The notes under the pieces were generated by a model. The model was given only the letters and a program-made list of their open reading frames with translations, was not told the origin of the DNA and searched no databases. From Salinivirga cyanobacteriivorans (GTDB taxonomy: Bacteria > Bacteroidota > Bacteroidia > Bacteroidales > Salinivirgaceae): a DNA stretch of 64,000 nucleotides. Below, piece after piece: positions 8,997 to 17,313 of the stretch (position 1 is its first letter; every line of letters starts with the position of its first letter). The stretch spans positions 3,219,501 through 3,283,500 of the forward strand of contig NZ_CP013118.1 of the NCBI RefSeq assembly GCF_001443605.1. The letters run 5' to 3'. Position numbers and translations under genes: made by a program.

Positions 8997-9851
8997 TTAA
9001 GCCGCGTTCATATTTAAAAAATTTGAAAAAGCTTCTGGTGTTTTATATCCCAGGTAAGCATGTTTTCTTTTTCGATTATACCATACTTCTATAAACTCAA
9101 AAATTGCGTTTTTTGCTTGTTTTACAGAGCGGTAATCATAGTGATAAATCATCTCGGACTTGATGATTTTAAAGAAGTTTTCGGCCACTGCATTGTCCCA
9201 ACAGTTGCCCTTGCGGCTCATGCTTTGAACCACATCATTGCCTTTTAATTCTTTTCTAAAGCTATCTGCGGCATATTGCACGCCCCTGTCAGAGTGAAAA
9301 ATCAACCCGGGTGCTACTGGCCGGTTGGTTTTGGCCATTTGCCAGGCCGGGATGATCGTAGCCTCAGTGGTTAAGTCTTCTGAAAGCGACCATCCCACGA
9401 TTTTACGGTCAAATAAGTCCATGATGATGGTCAAATACAACCACCCTTCTGCCGTGGGGACGTATGTGATGTCTGATACCCATGCCTTAGAAACCTCTTC
9501 CTGGTAAAACTCCCTTTTCAGGATGTTTTCAGCTATCCGGAACCCATGGTTTGAATCCGTCGTAGCTACCCTGTACTTTTTGCGGGTAATGCTCCGAAGC
9601 CCCATTTTCTTCATCATCCTGCCAATACGCGGGCGCGATGCCTGAAACCCCTGCTCATTCAGCTCATCGGTTATCTTTGGGCTCCCGTAACGCCCTTTAT
9701 TATCATGATATATTTCTCCGATTTTTTTCATCAACCTTATCGTTTCCATGACCCTCGCTGATGGTTTCCTTTCTAACCATGCATAGTAACTACTTCTTGC
9801 CACCCCCAGCACTTTACACATTTTCTCAACAGCAAATTCTTGCTGGTACAT
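8997..9851 (-). CDS. IS3-family transposase OrfB (DDE integrase domain)
   Basis: 284 residues by the ATG at 9851; in vivo most likely made as an OrfAB fusion by -1 frameshifting. The DDE triad is visible: first Asp in WVSDITYVP (about residue 125), second in FHSDRGVQY (about 190), Glu in DNAVAENFFKIIKSE (about 226). An HTH_21-type segment precedes the core (GRYGSPKITDEL). Complete, with a natural stop inside the left inverted repeat. Catalyses excision and insertion of the element. Confidence 0.96.
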   Translation of the reverse strand: MYQQEFAVEKMCKVLGVARSSYYAWLERKPSARVMETIRLMKKIGEIYHDNKGRYGSPKITDELNEQGFQASRPRIGRMMKKMGLRSITRKKYRVATTDSNHGFRIAENILKREFYQEEVSKAWVSDITYVPTAEGWLYLTIIMDLFDRKIVGWSLSEDLTTEATIIPAWQMAKTNRPVAPGLIFHSDRGVQYAADSFRKELKGNDVVQSMSRKGNCWDNAVAENFFKIIKSEMIYHYDYRSVKQAKNAIFEFIEVWYNRKRKHAYLGYKTPEAFSNFLNMNAA

Positions 9852-9853
9852 GT

Positions 9854-10174
9854 TTATGAATTCGTATTTCTGCTGTCGCCCTTGGAGAAAATGCTCACTG
9901 CCTTTTTTAAGATATCGCGCTCTATTTGCGTTTCCCGCAGTTCTTTTCGAAGCTGTGCCAGCTCTTTCTCCTTGTCGGTCATCACAGGCCTGCCTTGTCC
10001 AGCAAAGCTGTTATCTCCATATTTATCATGCTCCCTGACCCAACGGTTTAACATGTTGTCTGTAATGCCCAACTCTTGTGCAATTTCCTTTTTTGGCCTG
10101 TTTTGCTGTGTCTGACAAAGCTCTACTGCCATTTTTTTAAATTCTTTGTCATACTTCTTTCTTCGTACACTCAT
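9854..10174 (-). CDS. IS3-family transposase OrfA (helix-turn-helix)
   Basis: 106 residues. N-terminal helix-turn-helix (KKEIAQELGITDNMLNRWVREH) for binding the element ends, then a basic linker and a leucine-zipper-like coiled coil (KELAQLRKELRETQIERDILKKA). The frame ends 3 bp before the annotated orfB start and lies in a different frame, the usual IS3 arrangement. Confidence 0.95.
   Translation of the reverse strand: MSVRRKKYDKEFKKMAVELCQTQQNRPKKEIAQELGITDNMLNRWVREHDKYGDNSFAGQGRPVMTDKEKELAQLRKELRETQIERDILKKAVSIFSKGDSRNTNS
9902..9908 (-). promoter_or_regulatory. Programmed -1 frameshift heptamer (A AAA AAG)
   Basis: On the minus strand the sequence is A AAA AAG, phased in the orfA zero frame as xxA AAA AAG (Leu-Lys-Lys). 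A -1 slip continues without a stop through GSEHFLQGRQQ into the orfB frame and joins its Met at 9851, giving an OrfAB fusion. The heptamer and phasing match those known for IS3-family elements. Confidence 0.8.
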
Positions 10175-10231
10175 AATGCAAATCTAGTTCTTTAGGCTTA
10201 ACTATATGTCCGGGCAAATGTAGCAACTCCA

Positions 10232-10573
10232 GACCGCATACTTAGCAATAAAACATCACCCGGTGGAGATATTTTTATTCATGGCGACTGTGTGACTATT
10301 GGGTGTATTCCTATTACCAATGATTACATTAAGGAGCTATATCTTATTTGTATAGAGGCCAGAAATTCCGGACAGGACAATATTCCGGTTACTATTTTCC
10401 CGGCAAGGCTGGATAGAGAGCGATACGATGCCCTATGCATTAAATACAATGACGATAAAGATAAATTGTCTTTATGGTCTGATCTTAAGAATGGCTATGA
10501 TATTTTTAACAGGACAAAACAATTGCAAACTATTGTTTTTCTTGCCGATGGCCGACACACAGTTACTGAATAA
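10232..10573 (+). pseudogene. L,D-transpeptidase (YkuD family), 3' half
   Basis: Continues the gene broken at 8966. After the second GAC copy (10232-10234) the frame reads RILSNKTSPGGDIFIHGD and then VTIGCIPI, the YkuD active-site signature HGxxxxxGC with the catalytic Cys. It runs another 80 residues to a stop at 10573. No start codon exists upstream within the fragment except ones that remove the His of the active site, so it should be non-functional. Substrate in intact relatives is the peptidoglycan tetrapeptide. Confidence 0.9.
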
Positions 10574-10577
10574 AGGT

Positions 10578-11276
10578 CTATTGAGTCTTATATATTTCGT
10601 AAACCAGCCGTTTATCAGCAGATTTAATTCTAATTATAATTTCGCCGTGTTTCGCTAACAAATTGGCAATATTATTCCGCAAATCAATATCACACTCATC
10701 GTTTTTAAGAGGGAGCGAGGTGATATGCAAGTTGCTTCGAGTGTTTTTTTCCGAAATGTTTTTGTACAGCAACAACCTGGTATGTGCAATAGTGTCGGGC
10801 CCAAAATAACGATCTTTGTAGGCACATACTTTATATTCAAGGCTATTCCATAACTTCAGGCTTGCATAATTTTCTGGTCGGCATGCCAGATACAGGGCTT
10901 TCAGACTGTTATTGCGGACTTCTTTTTCCATTCTGGCTATAAGCAAATGCGCCAACCCTTTTCCTCTGAACTTTTCGTCTACAGCTATCCCATAACAGTA
11001 AGCTGAGCTTTCATATTCAAGATTATAGAATAGCGTACTTCTGAATAAAAGCTGCGCTTCAGCTACCATTTTTTGCTTATAGACAATCCCGAAAAGACCA
11101 CCCTGATCGGCGATGGAACGTAGTTCATTTTTGCTGATTTTTTGATGTCCCTCAAATGCTTTGTCATCTAATTTTTTGGCTTCTTTAATGGCCTGCATGC
11201 CTGAGAGCCTGACTACGGAAAAATCGGGTAGTTTGTTTTCACCCATAAGATTATTCTGGCTGCTGCTGTTTTTCAA
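10578..11276 (-). CDS. GNAT-family N-acetyltransferase
   Basis: Up to 232 residues. The acetyl-CoA binding motif is YGIAVDEKFRGKGLAHLLI (RGKGLA, about residues 100-125), followed by the typical LYLACRPENYASLKLWNSLEYK segment, a GNAT C-terminal signature. Acceptor unknown. The ATG at 11276 overlaps the upstream gene by 26 bp; a second ATG at 11246 (222 residues, 4 bp after the upstream stop) is equally plausible. Last gene of a ruvX-def-TPR-like-GNAT run on the minus strand with almost no spacing. Confidence 0.88.
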   Translation of the reverse strand: MKNSSSQNNLMGENKLPDFSVVRLSGMQAIKEAKKLDDKAFEGHQKISKNELRSIADQGGLFGIVYKQKMVAEAQLLFRSTLFYNLEYESSAYCYGIAVDEKFRGKGLAHLLIARMEKEVRNNSLKALYLACRPENYASLKLWNSLEYKVCAYKDRYFGPDTIAHTRLLLYKNISEKNTRSNLHITSLPLKNDECDIDLRNNIANLLAKHGEIIIRIKSADKRLVYEIYKTQ

Positions 11277-11781
11277 AGCTGGTTACAATTTCTTTGGCGC
11301 TTTTTCCAAGGTTAAGCAACGAAATTTGGGCATCATCTGTCAGTTTGTGTTCCGGAAATTTTTCAATGAATTTATTGTAATATATTCTGGCATGTGCTGT
11401 ATCCATAGTCTGGTCATATACAAATGCTTTCATGAATATAGCCATAGGGTAGTGGTGAGTATTTACAAAATCTGTTTCCACAATATCGTAATAATGCAGG
11501 GCCTTTTGATACATTTGACTCTGCATTGCATTTTGAGCGGCATTCATTATAAATGCCGCTGCAAGCGTGTCTTTGGGGTTTTCTTTGTAGAATTTTTCAT
11601 AGAGGGTAAGCAAAGGCTTTACTTCTTTTTTGTTCAAAGGTCTTTTCGCTGAAATTTTGGAAAGGGCTTGCTCTTTATGTGCTATTTTTTCGCTGAGTGT
11701 TTGCTCCTGATTGCGCTTACAACCATTATACACGGACAAACCCAAAAAGGCAACGGTTAATAAAACAAAGAAAACTCTCAT
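11251..11781 (-). CDS. TPR-like periplasmic or lipid-anchored protein
   Basis: 176 residues. The N-terminal hydrophobic stretch followed by VYNGC (Cys21) may be a lipobox, but the match is weak; otherwise it is a signal anchor. The rest is helical, with repeat-like segments (LLTLYEKFYKENPKDTLAAAFI and ALHYYDIVETDF, then ARIYYNKFIEKFPEHKLTDDAQ) that look like two or three degenerate TPRs similar to those of outer-membrane assembly or tol-pal-associated proteins. It follows def by 4 bp. No specific function can be assigned. Confidence 0.75.
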   Translation of the reverse strand: MRVFFVLLTVAFLGLSVYNGCKRNQEQTLSEKIAHKEQALSKISAKRPLNKKEVKPLLTLYEKFYKENPKDTLAAAFIMNAAQNAMQSQMYQKALHYYDIVETDFVNTHHYPMAIFMKAFVYDQTMDTAHARIYYNKFIEKFPEHKLTDDAQISLLNLGKSAKEIVTSFEKQQQPE

Positions 11782-11785
11782 GTGC

Positions 11786-12343
11786 TTATTTTTTACCTAA
11801 AACGGTTCTGTAAGAAACTTTAAATTTACCTTTCGAGATACCAAGTAATTTGCTTTTGAGGATTTTTTTCCTTAAAGGAGAAATGCGATCTGTAAAAAGT
11901 ATCCCTTCAAGGTGATCATATTCATGTTGAATTATGCGGGCTTGTGTACCTTTAAATTCTTCTTCTTTTAGATTAAAATCCCGGTCATAATATTTCAACT
12001 TAATTTCGCTCGGGCGGTTCACATCTTCTCTTATATTCGGAATACTCAGGCAGCCTTCATTAAATAGTTTTTCTTCTCCCCATTCATCGACCATTTCCGG
12101 GTTTATAAGTACTTTTTTAAAATCTTTTAAGTCCGGATCATCTTCAGCCATGGGGGCTCCATCAATTACAATGACTCTTATTGATTTATTTATTTGTGGA
12201 GCTGCAAGTCCCACGCCATCAGATTCATACATGGTCTCGAACATGTTGTCAATAATTTTTTCAAGGTCAGGGTAGTTTTGATCTACTTCTTCTGCTCTTT
12301 TTCTGAGTGTTGGGTGACCAATAATGGTAACAGGATATATCAT
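11786..12343 (-). CDS. def: Peptide deformylase
   Basis: 185 residues. Removes the N-formyl group from nascent proteins. All three metal and catalytic motifs are intact: GVGLAAPQ (about residue 44), EGCLSIP (about 95, with the metal-binding Cys) and QHEYDHLEG (about 139, with the two His ligands and catalytic Glu). Lies 1 bp after the ruvX stop and is part of the same operon. Confidence 0.98.
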   Translation of the reverse strand: MIYPVTIIGHPTLRKRAEEVDQNYPDLEKIIDNMFETMYESDGVGLAAPQINKSIRVIVIDGAPMAEDDPDLKDFKKVLINPEMVDEWGEEKLFNEGCLSIPNIREDVNRPSEIKLKYYDRDFNLKEEEFKGTQARIIQHEYDHLEGILFTDRISPLRKKILKSKLLGISKGKFKVSYRTVLGKK

Positions 12344-12344
12344 C

Positions 12345-12758
12345 TTAAAATGGCTTATTTAGATAGGTTTGTAAAATTATAGTTGCACTGATCTCATCGA
12401 CAAGTGCTTTGTTTTGTCTTTGCGTTTTTTTTAATCCACCATCAAGCATTGATTGCTGTGCCATTTTTGAGGTAAAGCGCTCATCAACACGGCGCACAGG
12501 TATTTGAGGGTGCTTTTTACCCAGTTTTTTCAGAAACCCCCTGATGTGCGGTTCTGTTTCAGATGGTGTATTATTCATTTGTACAGGTAATCCAACAACT
12601 ATTTCGTCTACTTGTTCTTTAGCCAAATAACCGGATATGAAATTTAATAGTGTATGTGTTGCTACAGTGGTCAGGCCGCTGGCAATTATTCTGTCGGGAT
12701 CTGTAACTGCCAGTCCCGTTCTTTTTAGTCCATAATCAATGGCGAGTATTCTTCCCAT
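12345..12758 (-). CDS. ruvX: Holliday junction resolvase-like / pre-16S rRNA nuclease YqgF (RuvX)
   Basis: 137 residues from the preferred start MGRILAIDYG, which agrees with the usual 138; an upstream ATG at 12797 would add 13 atypical residues. The RNase H-like fold is marked by AIDYGLKRTGLAVTD, VGLPVQMNNTPSETE and VDERFTSKMA. The family processes the 5' end of 16S rRNA in E. coli. First gene of a tight operon with def. Confidence 0.95.
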   Translation of the reverse strand: MGRILAIDYGLKRTGLAVTDPDRIIASGLTTVATHTLLNFISGYLAKEQVDEIVVGLPVQMNNTPSETEPHIRGFLKKLGKKHPQIPVRRVDERFTSKMAQQSMLDGGLKKTQRQNKALVDEISATIILQTYLNKPF

Positions 12759-12994
12759 AGTTGTTGTAGCGTTTGAAAATGCTGAATTCGAGTGCAAAGA
12801 TACAAATATTGGGCCGTCGTTGAACTCTAAATAGTTATATTTTATTAAGTCCGATAAGTAGGTTTTATTTTTTAACGAGTTGATTTTTGAACTGTAGTAT
12901 AGTGTTTTACTGTTTTAAATGATCTTGATAAATATCTTTTGCAGAGCGCCAGTATTTTATTAAAAGATTCGTAATTTTGAATAAAGACTTTAGT

Positions 12995-14254
12995 ATGAAT
13001 AAATCAACAAATAATACTACCTGGCAAGGAGGAGCTGTGGCTCGTTTTTTCTTATGGTGCTCAGGTGCTCGCCTCTATTTATTGAAAAGGTGTCCTACGG
13101 AGATTAATATGTTCATGGGGATAGGAATAGTGGTTTTTTTAACTGGTATTGTAGCCTCAATATCGGGCGGATATGCATTTCATTTGGTTTTTAATTCTAT
13201 ACCGCTAGCTATTGTATTTGGCGTTTTTTGGGGAATATTGATTTTTTTCCTTGATTGGTACCTGGTAGCGAGTCTTAAAAAAGAACGGAAATGGGGTAAG
13301 GAGTTTGTGATGGCCCTGCCACGAATAATTCTTGCAGTATTTATTGCAGTTGTTGTTGCCCGACCTATTGAAATGAAATTGTTTGAAAAAGAGATTGATT
13401 TGCAGGTACAAAAAGCTCAACTCGAAAAGCGACAGGAACAGATGCAAAATGTATTAAACCAGTTTGGTGAAATTGAGCAGCTACGTCAGGAAAATGATTC
13501 TCTGCAGCAATTAATTAATAAAAAAGCTGAGCGCCGGAATGAACTTTATGATTTAATGATAGCGGAAGCTGAAGGTAGAAGCCCTGTAGGTGTAATGGGC
13601 AAAGGGCCTGTGTATAAAGAAAAACAGCGTGAATATGCATTTGCTGTCGAGGAACTCAAGGAGCTGCGCACGCGTATTGTACCCCAAATTGCTTCAAATA
13701 ATGAACGTATTGCGGTACTTAATCAGAAAAAAGATGAGTTGGCTGCCACAAATCAGATTGTAATTTCGCGAGCCAATGGTTTTCTTTCACGTCTGCGGGC
13801 ATTAAACGAACTACAGGAAGAAGAAAAAACCGTTTACTGGGCATCGCTGTTTATTCTACTGCTTTTTGTGGTAATCGAGATATCACCTGTTTTTGTAAAG
13901 CTTATTAGTTCAAGAGGCCCGTATGATGAGCTTTTCGAGGCAGAGCAAGCTGCTTTGAGTCAAAAAGCAGGAAAGCAGGTGCTGGAGTTTGCTCATGAGC
14001 GACACTTGTTTAGAGAAGAGCTTGAGCGTAAATCTGAGCTTATGGTTAACCAGAACGATCGGGTGCAGCGTGATGCGTATGAGGCATTGACGGATGCAAA
14101 ACAAGAGATCAACAGGGAGCGAATTAAGCGTTGGAAAGACATTCAATTAAAGAAAAACGGAGATACTGTAAATAAATATTTTCCGGATTTGGTGGATATT
14201 GATAAAAAACGCACTAAGGAGGGTGATGAGGAGAATTCTACTCACTCATCATAA
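12995..14254 (+). CDS. DUF4407 membrane protein with long coiled coil
   Basis: 419 residues from the ATG at 12995; a TTG six codons upstream is less likely. Hydrophobic segments at roughly residues 40-60, 65-90 and 105-125, a soluble charged coiled coil from about 130 to 280 (EKRQEQMQNVLNQ, RQENDSLQQLI), a fourth hydrophobic segment near 285-305, and a charged C-terminal tail. This is the DUF4407 arrangement common in Bacteroidota; function is not known. Convergent with the siaC-like gene, overlapping it by 17 bp. A TAATTTTG element at 12972-12979 lies just ahead. Confidence 0.88.
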   Translation: MNKSTNNTTWQGGAVARFFLWCSGARLYLLKRCPTEINMFMGIGIVVFLTGIVASISGGYAFHLVFNSIPLAIVFGVFWGILIFFLDWYLVASLKKERKWGKEFVMALPRIILAVFIAVVVARPIEMKLFEKEIDLQVQKAQLEKRQEQMQNVLNQFGEIEQLRQENDSLQQLINKKAERRNELYDLMIAEAEGRSPVGVMGKGPVYKEKQREYAFAVEELKELRTRIVPQIASNNERIAVLNQKKDELAATNQIVISRANGFLSRLRALNELQEEEKTVYWASLFILLLFVVIEISPVFVKLISSRGPYDELFEAEQAALSQKAGKQVLEFAHERHLFREELERKSELMVNQNDRVQRDAYEALTDAKQEINRERIKRWKDIQLKKNGDTVNKYFPDLVDIDKKRTKEGDEENSTHSS

Positions 14255-14645
14255 TATATTTGAATTCAAAGTCAACCATTTCGGCAAGTTCTTCACCCAC
14301 ATCGCGCATATCTTCGTCACCTTCTTCGTAGTGCCAGTTAATTTTGATGTCGATGTCGCTGCTGTGTAATTGGTTGATGTATAGTAGTATATCAAGGATG
14401 AATTTTGCAGATGCAGAATTGAAATAAGATAGTTTAAAATCAAAATTGATTGTTTGATCGTCTTTAATATTGGCACGTATTGCATCGGTATCTTCCAGTA
14501 CTTTTTCAAACCAATTGATAACCGGCATATAAAATTCCCGTACATTTTCCGGTCTGGAGCAACCTGCAATTTCAAATTTCAGGTTCTCAGCATCAAGTGT
14601 AATTGCGGGTGTTGCCTTTGTTTCTTCAATGTTGATTTTATCCAT
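14238..14645 (-). CDS. SiaC-family regulatory phosphoprotein (DUF1987)
   Basis: 135 residues of the DUF1987/SiaC family, whose Pseudomonas member is phosphorylated on Thr by the SiaB kinase and controls a diguanylate cyclase. The family core is visible: RPENVREFYMPVINWFEKVL and INFDFKLSYFNSASAKFILDIL, where the SxYFNSASAK stretch resembles an anti-anti-sigma phosphosite. The upstream siaB-like gene overlaps it by 8 bp, so they are translationally coupled. No SiaA phosphatase or SiaD cyclase is adjacent. Confidence 0.88.
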   Translation of the reverse strand: MDKINIEETKATPAITLDAENLKFEIAGCSRPENVREFYMPVINWFEKVLEDTDAIRANIKDDQTINFDFKLSYFNSASAKFILDILLYINQLHSSDIDIKINWHYEEGDEDMRDVGEELAEMVDFEFKYIMMSE

Positions 14646-15144
14646 GCTGCAATATCTTTATTTTTAAACAAAAATACGATTCTTTTTCATTTACAGTATC
14701 GAATGAGTATGCTATTTTTCTTCCTGCATTTTTGCCAATAATATAAACGCCTAATCCAGCGCCCCCTTCTTTGCTGATGTGGCTATTACGTAATTTTTCT
14801 GCAAAGACTTGTTTTAGCCGGTTGTTGTTGGCATTAATGTATTCAATTTTTTCTTGAAGTTCATCCCGCTGATCCTTAGAAACAAGATTGCAGGTCTCAA
14901 TCATGATACTATCTGAATTTTCTTTTACGGCAAAGCGCGGAAGGTGTTTTTCGGAAGTTTGTTTTGCGTGACGCAGAATGTTTTCCAGCGATTCTACAGC
15001 TGCAGAGTAAACCCGTTTACGGCATAAGGTTGTAAGATCTGAGTTCTTCATCTGATTATTCAGATCCTCGAGTAACTCATTAATAATTTCGTAGTTGAGT
15101 TTACCACTGTAAGAAATTATAATATTTTCCTGCGTTTTTCCCAT
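14638..15144 (-). CDS. SiaB-family protein kinase
   Basis: 168 residues with GHKL-kinase landmarks: an N-box like segment SLENILRHAK (about residue 52) and a glycine-rich lid KEGGAGLGVYIIGK (about residue 125). It matches the SiaB family that phosphorylates SiaC proteins. The 8-bp overlap with the siaC-like gene supports a kinase and substrate pair. The downstream effector is not encoded here. Confidence 0.87.
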   Translation of the reverse strand: MGKTQENIIISYSGKLNYEIINELLEDLNNQMKNSDLTTLCRKRVYSAAVESLENILRHAKQTSEKHLPRFAVKENSDSIMIETCNLVSKDQRDELQEKIEYINANNNRLKQVFAEKLRNSHISKEGGAGLGVYIIGKNAGRKIAYSFDTVNEKESYFCLKIKILQHG

Positions 15145-15351
15145 TAGCTATTAAAGTTGCAATATAGTAATATTTGAATTTATAAAGGAAAAAGATTTTG
15201 TGGCTTTTATTAATAAAATGTTAATATGCTTTTAAGACATTCTAAATGCTTTTGTTTTAAGGTTTTTTTCTTTCAATAAAGACTAATAACATTAATAAAT
15301 GAGTATTTTAACATAGTTTTTTTATTGAAACGCGAAGGAAAAATGTAAAAT

Positions 15352-15377
15352 AAAAGCGGGCAAAATGGCCCGCTTTT
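15352..15377 (-). terminator. Hairpin terminator after peroxiredoxin gene
   Basis: Perfect 10-bp stem AAAAGCGGGC / GCCCGCTTTT with a 6-nt loop, 20 bp beyond the stop of the peroxiredoxin gene on its strand. The A/T ends of the stem give a U-run in both directions. Confidence 0.85.
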
Positions 15378-15396
15378 GATTTTGTTTTGACTTTTA

Positions 15397-16053
15397 TTAC
15401 TTTTTATATTCTTTGTGGCAAAACCACCAGTCATAACATTCGTATTGATCTTTACGTTTTTTAGCGTCCTGCACATTATTTGCTGGGGGAATAATAACAC
15501 GGTCTTTCATGAAATCATTGTTGGGCCAGTTTGCAGGCATAGCAACTTTTTGCTTATCTGAAACCTGCAGTGCTTCGAGGGCACGCAAGATTTCTTCCAT
15601 GTTACGACCAATCTCCTGTGGGTAGTAAAGAATAATGCGTATTTTACTATTTGGGTCTACCAGAAATACTGCGCGAACTGTCTGACTTCCTTTACCAGGG
15701 TGTACCATACCCAATTTTCCGGCTACAGCACCGTCCATGTCGGCTATAATAGGAAATGGAATTTGTACATCCATGTTCTCTTCGATCCACTCATCCCACT
15801 TAATGTGCGAGAAAATTTGGTCTATCGATAAACCAAGCAATTCTGCATTAAGTGCATCGAATTTTTCTTTGCGTTTTGCAAAAGCTATAAATTCAGTGGT
15901 GCAAACTGGTGTGAAGTCTGCTGGGTGGCTGAATAACACGAGCCATTTGCCTTTGTAGTCTTCTGGTAATTTTTTTACACCATGTGTGGTTTGTACTGTC
16001 ATTTCAGGGAGTTTGTCCCCAATTAATGGAAAAGAATTTTCTTTAGGTTCCAT
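15397..16053 (-). CDS. Peroxiredoxin, Prx6/AhpC-like with C-terminal Cys motif
   Basis: 218 residues. Reduces peroxides through the peroxidatic Cys51 in [13 protein letters not shown]. Length and the C-terminal motif ECYDWWFC match archaeal-type Prx6 enzymes in which C-terminal cysteines resolve the disulfide. Intact active site. Sits in an oxidative-stress block with dps and a PerR-like regulator, each transcribed in the same direction but separated by 87 bp from dps. No copy of the perR palindrome is visible directly upstream. Confidence 0.95.
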   Translation of the reverse strand: MEPKENSFPLIGDKLPEMTVQTTHGVKKLPEDYKGKWLVLFSHPADFTPVCTTEFIAFAKRKEKFDALNAELLGLSIDQIFSHIKWDEWIEENMDVQIPFPIIADMDGAVAGKLGMVHPGKGSQTVRAVFLVDPNSKIRIILYYPQEIGRNMEEILRALEALQVSDKQKVAMPANWPNNDFMKDRVIIPPANNVQDAKKRKDQYECYDWWFCHKEYKK

Positions 16054-16140
16054 GTGTGATTAATTTAATGGTTTGTAAATAGTATCAAAATTTATCTCTG
16101 GGTTGGCACCCAATGTACCAACCTTTTTTGTGCATCTTAA

Positions 16141-16614
16141 TTATCGAGTTGTGGAATGAAACATCCAAACAAGCTTTTCCTGTTCTGAGATGTAATCGCC
16201 CATCATTGCATTAGTGGCTTCATCATCTAATTCGTCGGCAAGCTCTAAAATCTCTTTTTGTTGAGCAAGCAAATACTTGAAGCCATTTAGTACTACTTCA
16301 ATTGCAGCTTTGGCTTCGCTTACGTTTAATTCCTCTTTGAGTCCTGATTTTTTTGTGTATTCACTTAATGAGTGTACAGGGGTTTCTCCAATGGATAATA
16401 TGCGTTCTGCAATTTCGTCGATTTTCTCAGCAGCATTGTCATACAGTTCTTCAAATTTATTGTGCAAAGCAAAAAACTGGGGTCCTTTAATGTTCCAGTG
16501 GAGCCCGCGCAAATTCATGTAAAACATGTGATAATCTGCCAATAGTTCGTTTAGCTTTAGCGCAATTTTTTTTGTGTTTTCTTCTTTGTGTCCTATAATT
16601 TCTAAATGATTCAT
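16141..16614 (-). CDS. dps: Dps-family DNA-protecting ferritin
   Basis: 157 residues. Forms a 12-mer that oxidises and stores iron with peroxide. The ferroxidase segment NLRGLHWNIKGPQFFALH then EELYDNAAEKIDEIAERI (about residues 37-68) carries the expected His, Asp and Glu ligands. 27 bp downstream of the perR-like gene, probably cotranscribed with it and peroxide regulated. Confidence 0.96.
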   Translation of the reverse strand: MNHLEIIGHKEENTKKIALKLNELLADYHMFYMNLRGLHWNIKGPQFFALHNKFEELYDNAAEKIDEIAERILSIGETPVHSLSEYTKKSGLKEELNVSEAKAAIEVVLNGFKYLLAQQKEILELADELDDEATNAMMGDYISEQEKLVWMFHSTTR

Positions 16615-16641
16615 AATTTTGATTTTAAAATGATTAAATAA

Positions 16642-17079
16642 TTAATGTTTTCTATGGTAGTCGGTAAACTTACCATTTATTTGTATTTGTATGTCTTCTA
16701 CATTGAAATGCCTTATTGTTTTCTTCTCGAAATAATTTTCTATCAATTCTTTTAATTCATTATCATAATAGTCCTCTATCCGATCTGATTCCTCGCAATA
16801 AAGATGAAAGTGTTTGTCTGTATAGGCATCATACCTCATTACATCCTGGTCGGTTTTTACTTTTTTAATTATGCCTTTTTCAGTAAAAGCTTCAAGGGCA
16901 TTATATACGGTACCCACTGCCAAATTAGGATACTCCCTGCGAATGAACTGAATAATTTCGTCAGCTGTAGGATGGCTCTTCAAATTTCTGAGTGCATCTA
17001 AAACAGCTATCCGCTGAGGGGTGACCCTGAGATGGTGGTCACTTATAATTTTCCTTATATTTTTATTAGTGTTTTTCAT
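16642..17079 (-). CDS. perR: Fur-family regulator, PerR-like
   Basis: 145 residues. Winged helix with LRVTPQRIAVLDAL and AVGTVYNALEAF (recognition helix), then the metal-sensing segment DKHFHLYCEE with the HFH motif. The structural zinc CxxC pairs of Bacillus PerR are absent: the first is reduced to CEES and there is no second pair at the C terminus. The gene is preceded by a near-perfect palindrome (17089-17105), suggesting autoregulation, and followed by dps. A Fur or Zur role cannot be excluded, but context favours peroxide sensing. Confidence 0.88.
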   Translation of the reverse strand: MKNTNKNIRKIISDHHLRVTPQRIAVLDALRNLKSHPTADEIIQFIRREYPNLAVGTVYNALEAFTEKGIIKKVKTDQDVMRYDAYTDKHFHLYCEESDRIEDYYDNELKELIENYFEKKTIRHFNVEDIQIQINGKFTDYHRKH

Positions 17080-17088
17080 CTTTCATTA

Positions 17089-17105
17089 ATTAGAACAGTT
17101 CTAAT
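17089..17105. promoter_or_regulatory. Palindromic operator for the PerR-like regulator
   Basis: ATTAGAACAGTTCTAAT, an inverted repeat of 8-1-8 with only the centre base unpaired, 10 bp upstream of the perR-like start codon. The spacing corresponds to the 7-1-7 design of Fur/PerR boxes, with a different half-site (TTAGAAC). I did not find a second good copy in the window. Confidence 0.65.
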
Positions 17106-17313
17106 GTAGGAATTGTTTTAAAAAGTTTGAAAAAAATATAAAAAAATCTTTAATTATCTATTTAATAGTACTTTATGTTGCGTAAGGGTTATACAAATAA
17201 CACTTAATTTTGTTTTAAAATTTATGGCAAACAGAGTTTTTTAATGTTTCCAGAAAGTAATAATTGGTATTTTCGTATTTAATGTACAATCGAACCACTT
17301 TTGCAGATGGGAA

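Larger units (their letters stand above)
8967..10231 (-). mobile_element. Complete IS3-family insertion sequence (1265 bp)
   Basis: The ends are defined by imperfect 37-bp inverted repeats, 8967-9003 and 10195-10231 (24 of 37 positions match, starting TGGA and ending TTAAGCC), and by a 3-bp target duplication GAC at 8964-8966 and 10232-10234. It carries orfA and orfB on the minus strand with a programmed frameshift site between them. All parts look intact, so the element may be active. Insertion interrupts the L,D-transpeptidase gene in codon-perfect register, consistent with a fairly recent event. Confidence 0.95.

Noticed and set aside
16101..16129. Terminator hairpin GGTTGG...CCAACC followed by T-run
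   Set aside because: The T-run is on the plus strand, while both flanking genes (dps and peroxiredoxin) are on the minus strand; only a 6-bp stem.
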